A stretch of 64,000 nt of DNA from Toxonevra muliebris (GCA_963691655.1 OY829326.1:144044998-144108997); one strand, 5' to 3'. Shown: positions 47,140 through 58,899, counted from the stretch's first letter. Made by a program: numbers and translations. The notes: a model not told the origin generated them from the sequence alone.

Positions 47140-48000
47140 TTTATATAGACTGAAAGAAATTTTCATTTGTATAGGAAGATGAGCGTGGCAATATACTGGT
47201 CATTCTCATTTTTAAGTTTCGCTTCTGTATTTACACAAATAACCTTTGCAAAACTTTCTTCCTGATATTTCCACAGAAAAAACTTTTCACTTAAATTTTA
47301 CAATTATATGAGAGGGAAGCGTGACAGTTAGCCGATGACACCCATTTTCATGGTTTTTCTTTTCCTTATCCTAAAAAAGCCTGACACCAAAATTCATTGT
47401 TCTCAAGTTACTCTTATTTTTTCAGCACTTTTCATGAAGCCGAACCACGCCTTAAAATTCAAGAGGCTGTATAAATTTTATGAAAGTATTCTGATCTGTT
47501 CCGGAAATGGATTCGTATCAATTCGAATTTCATATTATATGTACACAGTTATTTCCAAGATTTTTTAAGAAAATTTATGTGAATGCAGTTTGCCCAATTT
47601 AAACATTCGTTATATTCGTTTTATAATATGCCATGTATAAAATATAAATAGAACTCCTTATTAGGTGTGATACTAAAAACCGAAACCTTAACTGAGAAGA
47701 TACAAAATTCAATTTTTCAAAAAAAAGTTTAAATTTAACTATTTTTGTTACTGAAATACAACTACTTACACATGATAAGAAAGGATATAATTATTTTGTT
47801 GAAAAGATTTCTATACCTAATAATTAAAATAAAATTAAGAATTTCATCAAAGTAAATTGACATTATCGTTCGAAAAATTTGTGCAATTTTAATAGTATTC
47901 CGAGAATCGACAACAAAAGATTTGAGTCCCGCTTCTTGGGAAAAAATAGCTGAGAATTTCAAGGTCGTGTTTTCAAAATTTAAATTTAACCCTTAATTAC
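47140..48000. other. AT-rich stretch, nothing recognised
   Basis: No coding signal or paired terminal repeats. TTAACCC occurs at 47987 without a partner. Confidence 0.5.
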
Positions 48001-48009
48001 TGATGTTAG

Positions 48010-48145
48010 TCCCAGGTAGGGTAGCCAGACGTACTGATTTGATCAGTACATATTCTGATCTTTTTTTTAAATACTGATTTTTTGGAATCTCGAAATCAGT
48101 ACGAAAATGTACTGATTTTTGTATATTGTACTGATTTTGTACTGA
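48010..48145. repeat. Cluster of GTACTGATTT motifs
   Basis: GTACTGATTT or ATACTGATTT occurs five times between 48031 and 48150, with the inverse AATCAGTAC once and GATCAGTAC once. The cluster begins at GGGTAGCCAGACGTACTGAT and a CACCCTG lies at 48200, so it may be one end of a small hAT-like element. Terminal repeats were not convincingly matched. Confidence 0.5.
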
Positions 48146-48471
48146 TTTTTTCAAATTCTTAACCTTAATGGTCTTAAAATCGTTTTTGCAGACAGTCTCA
48201 CCCTGCTGGTTTCATTTTCTAATTATTAACAAAATAAAATACATACGCGTTGCTGCTATCGAGAGAAGAAAAGCTATATTTGCTTGAAGAAAAATCGATT
48301 AACGTAAGTTTGTAAATAAGTGAAAGGAATTTGTTATTAATTATATTTGATTATTGCCCTCAGCTCTCAGAATTCTTTAAATATGGAAACTGATACTGAT
48401 GGTTCTTTTTTTATCAAAAATAAAAAACAGATTAATTTAAAAAATATATGTATTTTAAATAGCTAATTATA

Positions 48472-49363
48472 GGGGAGTGTACCCAGGTATGAGACAGCAC
48501 CAGGTATGAGACAGTCGATTTTTTACATCATGCAATAGCAATATTGCCGATCTGACTACTGTCAAACTTTTGTTTTGACATGACCAACTTTTTGTGGTAA
48601 CACCGGAGTAAATTGCTTATATCAGCTGCAAACATCGTAAGTGAAAATTTATCACGAAATTTTTTTTTGATTTTTTTCAAAGTGATATATTTTATAGTGA
48701 ATGAATTGAAAAACGTGATTGTAATGCATTAACATTTAGTGTTTTTCGTATATTTTCCGATTCAATTTCGGATTATGCCAATATATGGTTGGAAACATTT
48801 TTTTTTTTTTTTGTTATTTCCAAAATGGCATAGTTTTCCGGGTATGAGACACCACTTAACTAGTGTTTTGATCCAATTTTTTTGTATTTTTAGCCATGTC
48901 AACCCCAAAAAAAAATCGTCCATGAAATGAATCAAGCGGCCTGTTCATTTAAAGTGTGCGAACATTGCGATAAAGATTTGGATGGAGAAGACGATGACTT
49001 AAAGGAAGATTATGAATAAAAACTACCATCTCTTTTCATCTTAGCCACTGAAGGCCTACAAAATAAATAAATTTATGTTTATAAATAGTTATGGGGTTTT
49101 TACTTCAAATTTTACAATTTTTAGTGGATTTTTGTAGGAGTCTCATACTCGGGTATAAAATTTTTTTTTTTTTTTTGCAAAAATACACATCCTCAGAAAA
49201 TTGGTCATACAATTTTGTGTGTCAATGGAATCATTATACTTTCTTCGGATAATTGCATATTTTCACTACCTTTCCGACAGTATATAAAACATCTGATTTG
49301 GTTTAATCAGTGAAAATTTATGGCTCAAAAACAGAACCCGTCTCATACCCGGGAACACTCCCT
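48472..49363 (+). mobile_element. TA-flanked element with iterated GGTATGAGAC
   Basis: The left end GGGGAGTGTACCCAGGTATG at 48472 and the right end, reading inwards AGGGAGTGTTCCCGGGTATG from 49363, form inverted repeats extended by AGAC. TA flanks both ends (48470-48471 and 49364-49365). The phrase CC(A/G)GGTATGAGAC recurs: twice directly at the left end (48483-48516), once at about 48839 inside, once inverted with a variant at about 49140, and once at the right end. The element is 892 bp. A TA duplication points to the Tc1/mariner/pogo superfamily. A short C-terminal coding remnant lies within. Confidence 0.75.
48893..49019 (+). pseudogene. Acidic C-terminal coding remnant of the TA-flanked element
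   Basis: One frame reads QPQKKIVHEMNQAACSFKVC followed by EHCDKDLDGEDDDLKEDYE and a stop at 49017-49019. AATAAATAAA polyadenylation-like signals follow near 49062. The frame opens directly after TTTTTAG (48887-48893), a possible 3' splice site. The CxxC pair and acidic tail would suit the C-terminus of a transposase, possibly pogo-like, whose upstream part has been deleted. No Met start is assigned. Confidence 0.45.
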
Positions 49364-49369
49364 TATATA

Positions 49370-50920
49370 ATTAAATTTGACAATATCCCAGAGGCCACAC
49401 CAAGTAATTCTTTGTTTTTGTCTCAAGTCAGTAGTTAAAGGTTAATTAAGTTTCATACTTTATCTTACTTCTTTATGTAATTCTTTTATTAGACACCTTG
49501 TTAATGATTATTATTTATAGTTAGTTGTCCTTAACGTTGATGGAAATGCTCAGAATTATATAAACAGAGATGTCCTTTGCCCCATTAACATTGCATTTAA
49601 AGTGTATTGGAAATATAAAAATATGAAATTTAAACTTCATATTTTTACCAAATATTATAAAAAATTATACATTATAAATAAACATATCTATACCACCTTC
49701 AAACTGAGCAGAAATCTTCACAAATCTTTTTATTTCATCATTGTTTTCCTATTATTCTTCTTCTTTTTCTTCTTCAATGTATGCTACATAGTGTCATAAT
49801 CCATATTTGAGTTTGCTTTATAATCTTCAATATCATGATGAAGAGATTTTATATATTTTGCTATACTTATTCTTTTTTTTACAACATCCTCATAAAACTA
49901 CTTATATACACATACATTTACTAGTACTTTAGCCGCTATATTTTTGTTTTATACTTATACATATATATATAGCATATGTTTTAAAGAAGCGCACGCTAGT
50001 CTCAACACTCCCTCATCACCCCTAATTCCATTGCTAGAAGCATTTGCTTTGCACCTTTAACTACCCGTTGGTTTTTATGCTATATTTGCTAGTCTAGCTG
50101 TTTCTTACTATAAAAAATCATATAAAAACTAAGCGTTCTGCATTGTTTTGAAGTCGCAGGGAACGGAAATTTATTTCTTCAATACTCGTATGCAATGTAT
50201 GTAAGTCTATACTATATATGTATTTATGTATGTCGACGTGAGTTTTGCCAGTTAGGGGAATATACTATGTTTCTCAGGCAAGCAAATAAATAGTAAAAAA
50301 GCAAAAACAAAAATAAGAAAAAATGCAAGTAACTAGCATGCAAAGGTATTTGCACAGTGAAAGCAGCAGCAGGCAGGCAGGCAGGATACAGTGGACAGTG
50401 GTGGAATGAAAAATATGAATACGAAATTAATTTGAGTTATAAAAATAATGATTTTTAATATTCGTTTCGTTTTGTTTAGTTTTGGCTAAGACCAATCTAG
50501 GAAAGAACTTAATTTAAAATATAAGAAAAGAGTTCAAAAACAAGAATCTTGTTTAAAAAATAATTATTCGAAGGCAATACTCTATTGCCAAAATATCAGT
50601 TTGGAAAAATTTGTCACATTTGGATTAACTCAGCACCCGGTACAATCCTTGTTTCAGAAGTTAACAAAAATTATTATTTTCAATACATTGTGTATGATTG
50701 CGCCAATAGATCATAAATGGCATTCAATGAAGTTGAACTCTGAGGGGGTTAAATTTCCTACTTTGTTGACACTTTTGTCCTGAACAGAAAATCTATAAGA
50801 CCGACAAACAACAACGACACAAAATAATTTGAATTTTCTCAAAGTAAATTGAGCTTCTGAGATATAAATCGCCGGGCATTCTAAGACCCTGTTTTCTAAA
50901 TTTAAAGTTATCACTTAACT
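49370..50920. other. AT-rich stretch, nothing recognised
   Basis: A GCAGGCAGGCAGGCAGG simple repeat lies at about 50366-50384. No gene was identified. Confidence 0.5.
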
Positions 50921-51149
50921 ACTGAATACCAGAGCTGTAAAATAGTGCAATCAATTGAGGATATAAGTCACAAATGAATAATAATTTTTGATTGCAGTTA
51001 TTGAATAATATATTTGACTTCAGAATTAAAAATGCAGTTGCAAGTCTTTTTTGGAGTAGCCAATTGGTTATTCATTTAGAGAAGTCTTTTTTAGAGTCAA
51101 AGGAGTGCAGTCTTTTTTTTAAATTATCTTATGACTCCAAAATCGTGGC

Positions 51150-51530
51150 TGCTTTGAAGTCGCTTGGAGTCACTGGAAGTCACTTGGAATCACTTGAGTA
51201 ACCTTGAACTCAATTGCAGTCATTTGGAGTCAATTGCAATTTGCAATCAATTGGAGTCACTTGGAGTCAATTGGGATTTTGAAGTCAATTGAAGTCAGTT
51301 GAAGTCAATTGGGAATTTGAAGTCAATCGGAGTCACTTGGAATCTTTTGGAGTCAATAGGGTTTTTGAAGTCAATTGAAGTCAGTTGAAGTCCTTTGGAG
51401 TCAATTGGGAATTTGAAGTCAATTGGAGTCACTTGGAATCTTTTGGAGTCAATTGGGGATTTGAAGTCAAATGGAATCACTTGGAGTCTTTTGGAGTCAA
51501 TTGGGATTTGAAATCAATTTTAATATATGT
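51150..51530 (+). repeat. Left arm array of GGAGTCAATTG units
   Basis: More than 20 degenerate 10-12-bp units containing AGTCA followed by ATTG, CTTG or GTTG. Longer composite units of about 110 bp (GGAATTTGAAGTCAATTGGAG.. at about 51308 and 51408) show secondary duplications. The spacing is close to one helical turn, which suits rows of protein-binding sites. Confidence 0.9.
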
Positions 51531-51697
51531 ATTATATAATATTTAATTTATATCTTCTCTTCTACTCAGGTCTCTCAAACTGATTCTTTCATAAATACTC
51601 AGTTTTCCACAAAATACACGCCACAAATAATATAACAATATCAAGGTGTATTACCTAAAAAATTTATTAACAATATCTATGCTATAACTCGTAAAAA

Positions 51698-51960
51698 CAG
51701 TGACTCCAATTGACTTCAAATCCCAATTGATTCCAAAAGACTCCAAGTGATTCCAATTGACTTCAAATCCCCAATTCACTCCAAAAGACTGACTCCAATT
51801 GACTTCAAAATCCCAATTGACTCCAAAAGACTCCAAGTGACTCCAATTGACTGCAAGTTGCAATTGAATTCAAATGACTGCATTTGAGTTTAAGGTTACT
51901 CAAGTGACTCCAAGTGACTCCAAATGACTTCAAAGCAGTCATGATTTTGGAGTCATAAGA
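51698..51960 (-). repeat. Right arm array of inverted GGAGTCAATTG units
   Basis: The same units in reverse complement (TGACTCCAATTGACTTC, TCCAAAAGACTCCAAGTGA). This arm is shorter than the left one and would pair with it to make a long imperfect hairpin. Confidence 0.9.
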
Positions 51961-52439
51961 TTTGCAGTCTTATGATTTAAAAAAAAAGACTGCACTCCCT
52001 TGACTCTAACAAAGACTTTTCTTAATGAATAACCAATCTGCGACTTCACAAAAGACTTCCAACTGCATTTTTTTTATTCTGGAGTCAAATACGTTATTCA
52101 GTAATTGCAATCATTAATTGTCGCTTATTAACAGTGACTTCAAAGTATTGCAATTAAATTGATTGCATTCTTTTACAGCTCTGCTGAATACATACAGAGA
52201 ATACATTAAAAATATATAGATATGTCTCGATTTAACCCTAAACCAGAGGGAGTACACTAAAATAAACTCTTCCGATGAAATTTGTCCTATATGCATTGCA
52301 GGTAGAACAAAAAATTTACCATCAAAAATTAAGAATTCAATCGACAACCAGCACAGTTTGAAAACGTCACCTAATTTATATTGAATTTACAATTTCAGAT
52401 TGGTACTGTTTCTCATACTTTTTTGATCGACTTTTTATA

Positions 52440-52690
52440 TTTCCTTTCATACAACTATGAACTAGCTGGATCCACAGAGGATAACCTCTCCATAAATATC
52501 TGAGTTATTATGATAGTATATTCTAATTAAACTCACCCAAGGCAGCTTTCTGAATTCTAATAATTTTTTTAATATATTTCCAGAACAACTAAGAATGCAA
52601 TACTAAGATTTAGTGCAATGCCATGCAATAGCGAATGTGAGTAGGTTTCGAAAACGGGGTGTGGCAGCTTTCATATACATTCATTATGAC
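52440..52690 (+). repeat. Helitron-related fragment
   Basis: GCAATGCCATGCAATAGCGA then GTAGGTTTCGAAAACGGGGT and GTGGCAGCTTTCATATACAT parallel ACAATGCCATGCTACAACA, ATTGACAAAGGGGGTG and GTGGCACTTTCCATATAACC in the Helitron at 20.6 kb. The ends are not defined. A sister fragment lies just past the LINE piece, at 53150-53330, so the LINE piece may have inserted into a longer copy. Confidence 0.5.
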
Positions 52691-52699
52691 ATAAGACAG

Positions 52700-53100
52700 G
52701 TTAATGGGAAGAGGAAAGAGGGAGAAGTATCTGTGAACTATTGTTTTTCAAATTTGGAAAGATCATAACAATCAGGAAAAATGTTGGCAGGGAACCTGTT
52801 CCATAATCGCACGCTACGACAGAGTAAAGAATTATCATTGTAATGCGTGGTGCATTGGAATACCGTGTCCACGTGAAATGCGTGTAATCCACTCGCGGTT
52901 CGTGTAGCTGTAGAGAACATTTGAACTGGTGGCATCAAATCGCGCATTTCCGCAGAAGATCCACCATAAAAAAGAGGTAGAATAGAGTCACGCAGGCCAC
53001 GTTTCTACGTTGTTCAAAGAATTGAATAGAGTTGGAAACCCTACTGTCTCCTATTACCTTTATCGCTCGATGTTAAATACGGTCCAGGAGCTACAGTTGG
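52700..53100 (-). pseudogene. Second LINE family: C-terminal fragment
   Basis: The minus strand reads MRDLMPPVQMFSTATRTASG, FHVDTVFQCTTHYNDNSLLC and RSVRLWNRFPANIFPDCYDL, then SKFEKQ. The R..RLWN.LP..VFP..Y.L..FK pattern is the conserved C-terminal end of Jockey/CR1-type LINE ORF2 proteins. Upstream on the minus strand (to about 53000) the DNA matches 39100-39290 (CGTAGAAACG, GATTCTATTCTACC, CACGCATTTCACGT), so both are copies of one family. It is 5' truncated. Confidence 0.8.
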
Positions 53101-53109
53101 GTTTGTGCA

Positions 53110-53335
53110 GCTCCTACCAATAGGTGCGAGAAATGGTATTCAGCGGCAAAAATATTGGCAGGCTTGGTATATCTCCGGAAATATTCAAAGCACATTGCTA
53201 AAAATTTGCTACAAGGAAGACATGGGCAATGTCAATCATAATGAAACAGGGAAAAGGTGAATAGGTTTCGAAAAGGTGGGAGTGGAAAATCCCATACTAA
53301 TGTGCTTTAAACGCCACATTTTCATTGGGAGTATT
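53110..53335 (+). repeat. Helitron-related fragment
   Basis: GTGAATAGGTTTCGAAAAGG and GGGAGTGGAAAATCCCATAC parallel the fragment at 52620-52680. TTGGTATATCTCCGGAAATA matches the style of the Helitron at 20.57 kb (GGGTATATCTCGAGAACC). Ends not defined. Confidence 0.45.
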
Positions 53336-53359
53336 TTTTTCGTAATTTGGACATTTATT

Positions 53360-53850
53360 GTGAAAAAGTGATTGCAAATTTATTCTTTAAAGTATTGTCT
53401 ATCGTTAGCCACAACCTTTTCCCATCTTTCTGGTAGCATACGGATTCCGCGTCGAAAGAACTCCTCATCTTTTTAAGATATCTACGAATCGACCCATTTT
53501 TTGAGTTCTTCGAAAGAACGGAAGTGCTGTTCAGCCAGGCCATGTGTCATCGCTCAGAACAAGTTGTAATCAGAAGGAGCAATGTCTGGAGAATACGGCG
53601 GGTGGGGTAGCACTTCCCATTTCAGCGTTTCCAAATATGTTTTTACTTGCCTTGCAACATGCGGCCGAGCATTGTCGTGCTGAAGAATAACTTCGTCGTG
53701 TCTATTCTCATATTCTGGCCTCTTATCCTTTAATGCTCGGCTCAAACGCATCAATTGTAGCCGGTAGCGGTCGCCAGTGATAGTTTCATTCGGTTTCAAC
53801 AGTTCGTAATACACGACACCTTTCATATCCCACCAAATATTCGACATTTT
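53360..53850 (-). pseudogene. mariner transposase 3' half (DD34D)
   Basis: Read on the minus strand from 53847: IWWDMKGVVYYELLKPNETI, QLMRLSRALKDKRPEYENR, VILQHDNARPHVARQVKTYL and PHPPYSPDIAPSDYNLF, then stop. The same frame continues AMTHGLAEQHFRSFEELKKW to VDS-stop, then FFRRGIRMLPERWEKVVAND. Thirty-four residues separate the Asp of QHDN from the Asp of APSD, which defines mariner. The N-terminal DNA-binding half and first catalytic Asp are absent, so the element is truncated at about 53850. At least three nonsense codons lie in the frame. This is a different lineage from the mariners at 1.7 and 57 kb. Confidence 0.92.
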
Positions 53851-53859
53851 CAGCTATAG

Positions 53860-56800
53860 TAAAACACTTTTGTAAAATTATGAAAATTATTTGACAGATC
53901 AATTTTTATAGTATTTTTGGCGCTCTTCGAGATAGAATAGCTGTCAATGTCAAAAAAATGGGGCGTATGATAAATATGAAGTTAGTCACAATTACGAGTT
54001 TATACATTAATATATTAAAAAAAAACCTGGTGAGGTAGTTTCTAATAAAGTTGGTTCAAAATAAAAGAAAAATACTTTTGCGGGAATTTTCTTATGTACA
54101 GATAACCCGCAATAATTGTCCTTTCATAAGAACGATGGGAAAGAAACAATCTTTTTAGACTTTAAACTCGATAAAGAAAATAAATCTTTATAAATCTATT
54201 TCTATAAATACAATGTAAGTTGATTTTTGGTCAGAATATTTAACTATTAAAGATAGAATATTAGGTCAAACTCACTGGGAGAATAAAAAATGAATAAAAT
54301 CCCGGCAAGGTTTGAAGGACCAAAAATACTAAAACCAAAAAAGAAAGGACTAAATTTAAAACACTTATTTAAATAGAGGAGGAGAAGGGGTGGTTAGGTT
54401 CTTGGTACAATATAAAACTATTAAATTTTAAAAGCAACAATCCTAATTGCTAAGTTATTTGTCGAAATCCAAGAGAAGATAAATACCAGGGTTGCATTCT
54501 ATGACATCCGAAAACCAAAACGGTTTCAATTAAAAACCCGTGCACATCAAAAGATTAAAGAAAGTTAAAAAAACAGCGTATAGCACTAGGAAAGCAAAAA
54601 TTTTGAAACTATGTAGGTTTTCAGTTCAGCAAATATTTCAACTTTCGTCCGCAAGTTCCTTCATCCTTCAGTTCAGAGAAAGGGAGAATGAGAGAAAATG
54701 GTTTGTGTATAATGCCAGAGTTCAATCCAACCTCCCAATACCTTAAGTACTGCCTTAAAGAATGATTCAAGTAAAGCTTAGTTCCATCTGCTAGCGAATC
54801 TAGCAGTTGCAAAAAGGTGAATCTGGGTTTTAGGACTTTTCATTCATTTAAAAACTCTTGTAGTTTAAAAGCAACGACCTAAGATATATGTAGTAATGAG
54901 AAATTTAACTACAGACTTCCCGCTCCTCTTGGATCAATGAATGGTTCCAACGATTTTTCAATTATAATCAAATCAATTTCAAAAATGTGAAACAGAAAAA
55001 TGCAATTTTTCATGAAATTTAAATTGAAATGATGACTCAAATATTGAAAAACCAACACTGCAGCAATCAATTCCACTACAAAATTTATTTCAAACATACA
55101 AACAACCACATAAAAATAAAACAGCTATACACAACCAAAGGCACAACAACATGGTTTGTTTGTTGCCAAGTGAAATGTGTTTGCAATACAAAAATAATAA
55201 TAACAACAACAACAACAAGAAACATGTTTCAACCAAAAAAAAAACAAAACAACTAGCTGTAACAACAACCACGATAAAAACAAGAATACTACTACAAAAT
55301 TGAGGACGCCCATTATGTATGTATGTATGTATGCATGTTTGTGTGAGTGTGTGTGTGCGTGGAAAAAGGGTAAAGCATTCACACATATGTACATACATAT
55401 TTGTATGTTGTAAGTGTGTTTATAGCAACATTTATGCATGTGTGTTGCAATCATGCATGCAGCATGTCTGCCTGTATGTCTTGATGGTTTGGTCATGTGA
55501 TGAACGGTCATATGATTTGAAAATTTCTAGTTTATACATAAAGCAAATTGATGGCATGGCATGGCATGGTGTGGCAAATGTTAAAGTACGAATACAATGT
55601 TGAATTCAACAACAAATTGTTGCCAACCAACATTAGCAACAGTAACAAAAACTATAAATGTAAAAGTTGGCATGAAAAATGAGATATTAATTAAAAAGGA
55701 AAAACAAAAAAAAAAAATAAAGTTGAAATTAGCGCAATGATTTACAAGCATAAATACGTACATATAAACATGAATTGAAATATTATTATATCAATTAAAT
55801 ATTTAAGTATTTAACTTTTCAGTTTAACTTTCAAAGATTTATATTTCTCTTTATGCAAATGTCAACAACTTATAATCGATCAATTTTATTATTACACTGC
55901 TAACTTCAGAAATCTTTTAAAGTATTAAATATGTACTTACTTACTTACTTACTTACTTATGAGTTCTTCTATACCGTAATGCATTTGAATAATTGAATTT
56001 GACATCAGAATGATGTCATCACATCGATATCGCACATAATACATTCATACATACATTCATTCGCTTGTATAGAGGTATGTACATCCATTTCAATAAATTC
56101 AATTTTCATATATTGTATACAGACATATATAACTTTGACTGTATATATGTACCTATATGTATTGTATAAATGTATATTGATATATGCCTTAGATTCAGTT
56201 ATAAATGTGAAACTATCTTAAGTCATATCTAACTCATGTATAGGAGGACAAACTTTTCAAATACCTTTTATATACATACATGTATACATGTGTATATGAA
56301 ACTTTTACGCTATTACCATAGCATATAAGTAAAAGTATGCTAATAAATCTGAAACGACTTATTCATGCGGTACAATGGCAATTTTTGCCATACTCTTATA
56401 CATAAGCGCAATATGTATGCAGGCATTAAACAAAAGTTCCAGCCTCCGAGCTCATACAACAATCTTTGATTGACTAAACGCTGCAACAGATTTAGAGTAA
56501 GTTAGTTCACTATGTCAGAACAAAGATTAATTAATTAAAGATAATTAAACTTTAATCTTCATGGTTTTTAAATTATTCGATCTTTCTCAAATTTTGATTA
56601 ATTTCTACACTGAAGGAAAAAATTTTCAAATGTTCAAAGTTCAAATCCCACAAATTTCTTTTTACAATTTTTTTTTAAAATAAATTTCAAAATCACATAA
56701 CCAAAATTTACTTCCAATGAATTTTGTTTGTTTTACTCTTTCAATGTTTCAGGCACTAATTACTGTTTTTTAACTCTTTGAGGCCCACGATTTAAAAGAA

Positions 56801-56940
56801 AATAAAAACTCCAGTTGCACAGAATTTTTTTTTTTCATTGACAACTGAATGAGAAACTGTAAATAACATATTAAACTATATGACTGCAAGTATTTTCAAC
56901 TTTTTGAGGTGGGTTAAAATATATTCCACCATGCATAAAA
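53860..56940. other. AT-rich stretch with microsatellites
   Basis: (CAA)n at about 55203-55218, (TATG)n and (GT)n at 55315-55361, GCATG repeats (CATGGCATGGCATGG) at 55554-55568, and (TTAC)n at 55936-55959. Several open frames arise only from these repeats. No transposon or gene was recognised. Confidence 0.5.
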
Positions 56941-56942
56941 AA

Positions 56943-58036
56943 CTAAGCAAAAGTTGGGACAATTTTTACCCTACCTAAACTTAAAGAGTTAACTATGCAA
57001 GAGAGAGAAAGATATACAAATTTGAAATACACAATCAGGCTGTCTTTTTTTATCATTATATCTAAAAATAGACCTATAAGATTTTGAAATTGTGTTAGTG
57101 AATGCCAAAAATTTGATACTGTATTGGAGTTGCGATGAACTGTTAAAATCACAGTTCTTTTTTTCTCGGTAGATACACAGTTTTCGAAATCGTTTTTTTT
57201 TTTCAGGCGTACAACTTCGACAGTAATTGCATTGATTATCTCCTCATTATTGACCTTTCCTCTCAAATTTTGTTTTTCTGGAAACAAACAGAAATCACAA
57301 GGAGCCAAATCCTCTTCAGTCCCTGAGAGAGCAATGAAGTTGTTCGTTTTTTCGAGCGTAATCGTCATGCAAAAAGTAGCAGCGCAATTAATTTTTTTCT
57401 AGTTTCCCAACAAATTTCCAAGATTTCAGTATACCATTTAGCAGTCCATCCGTCTGTGGTTCCAGTTTTCTGGTGAAATAAATTGACACAATTATTTTTG
57501 CCGCTGACTTCCGCTGCTTGGCTTTAATGAGTGGGTAAGCAACTTCTGAGCTCTATATCTTCGACTATTGTTTGGTTTCTGGATCGTACTTGAAGACCCA
57601 AGCTTTGAGAAACCCATCGTGTTGATTTCTTCGTGTATCCTAGATGATCCCTAAGAATTCGCGATCCAACCATGGTATTCAAGCTAAGTCCGTCAGCATT
57701 CATTTCATGGGTCAAACTTGGATTTTCAATAATTTCGGACTGCACCAGAGCTAAACTTACGTCATCAGGTGAAGATTTTGGACGACCTTCATGAGAATCG
57801 TCCTCCACAGGAAAATATCCGTTGTGGAATCTTCGAAACCATTTCAAGACGGTCACAGGCGATGGTGCATTCTCTCCATATGCTATTTGGCACTTATTAA
57901 ATATTTTCACAAGCTTAACGTTACGCCTAAATCCGTAAAGAATAGCAAACCGAATCTCTTGCTGTGATAGCGGTGGAATTTTTACAGAGTCTTTCTCAGT
58001 CGTTTGGCGTTTCCTGTCTCCATGTTGCAGGGACAA
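56943..58036 (-). pseudogene. mariner-like transposase pseudogene, near full length
   Basis: The N-terminal frame 58036-57524 carries QQEIRFAILYGFRRNVKLVK (helix-turn-helix), SPVTVLKWFRRFHNGYFPVE, DDSHEGRPKSSPDDVSLALV and ILRDHLGYTKKSTRWVSQSL, all in the order found in mariner transposases. Between 57520 and 57370 only short pieces survive in shifting frames (AKWYTEILEICWETRKK, LHDDYAR with the second catalytic Asp). The C-terminal frame contains EEDLAPCDFCLFPEKQNLRG with the last Asp of the triad, then worn residues. The first catalytic Asp is not visible. No terminal repeats were found, so the element may extend further or have lost its ends. Confidence 0.88.
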
Positions 58037-58039
58037 TTA

Positions 58040-58895
58040 AAATTAAATACTGCAATACTATGCCAAAATTTGTTCAGTGTTGTTAATTAAACAAACTCCC
58101 TTCTTAGTTCTTACAAGAAGAGTGTGTGTTTTTTAGAAAAACTTCCGAACCTCTTCGGATGTTGAAAGTGATAAACAAGCAACTCTCTATATCTCTACTT
58201 AAAGGCTCGCATTGCAACTGCCTGCAAAATAGCTCGGTAAACTTCATTTTTGCTTTCGTTTTTGACTTCTCCATCGACGGTGATTGTCAAATACCTTTTC
58301 TTCTGTTCGACAACCATTAGAGCGAGAAGTGTGTTTTACAAAAGAAGTAGTGAAAGTCGATTGAAGAAGGCTTTAAGTACACTGGAAACGTGCCTTAATA
58401 ACATAATGAATTTGACTTCATATTTTTTGATCAGGCAAAGGACTACCAAATGACCTAATATATTTCGAACTGTTGTAATCTGATTCCTTTCCGCAGCAAA
58501 ATCGTCAAATCAAAGAAATTCTCCTTGCCCGATTTTAATATTATGATGGGGTATTTCTCATAAATTTGGTCGAGCTGATGGAAGTCATCGTTGGCCGCTT
58601 ATTTTTTTTATTGGCGGAAAAACGGTTTTAAGTTGAGTTCTAACTCCCAAAGTAGGGGGTGTAAAAGTAGGGGTTCTAAAAGTAGGACATTTTAGAAAAA
58701 ATGTTTGTCTAAAATTTTTATACCAAAAGTTATATGTACAACTTGAGAAAGTGGGATATTGACCTGATATAAAGGCGGTGACAGGGTACTGGCATTTTCT
58801 ACGTCCACGACTTGGACTGAACCGGCAGATCACATACCAAGCGCGTGCTAGTTTTGCGTAAATTACAATTTTGATAGAAGTAAAAAACTATTTCC
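58040..58895. other. Intervening stretch, nothing recognised
   Basis: Short frames at 58126-58453 have no recognisable domain. AAAGTAGGGG occurs twice near 58650-58670. Confidence 0.4.
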
Positions 58896-58899
58896 TTCC

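Larger units (their letters stand above)
50930..52183. mobile_element. hAT-type foldback element with repeat-built arms
   Basis: Both ends read CAGAGCTGTAAAA inwards (50930 on; right end at 52183). They are flanked by an exact 8-bp duplication CTGAATAC at 50922-50929 and 52184-52191. CAGAG ends and an 8-bp duplication indicate the hAT superfamily. The arms are several hundred bp long and built of tandem degenerate units of about 11 bp, consensus GGAGTCAATTG or GAAGTCACTTG: more than 20 units at 51150-51530 and more than a dozen in inverse orientation at 51698-51960. The outer arm parts also match (ATTCATTAAGAAAAGTCTTT in reverse complement at 52009-52028 against ATTCATTTAGAGAAGTCTTT at 51071). 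The unique centre is about 51540-51690. No transposase. Confidence 0.9.

Noticed and set aside
51150..51960. Regular short repeats as a CRISPR array or ordinary minisatellite
   Set aside because: Units are degenerate, have no unique spacers, are arranged in two inverted arms and lie within an element with an exact 8-bp duplication.
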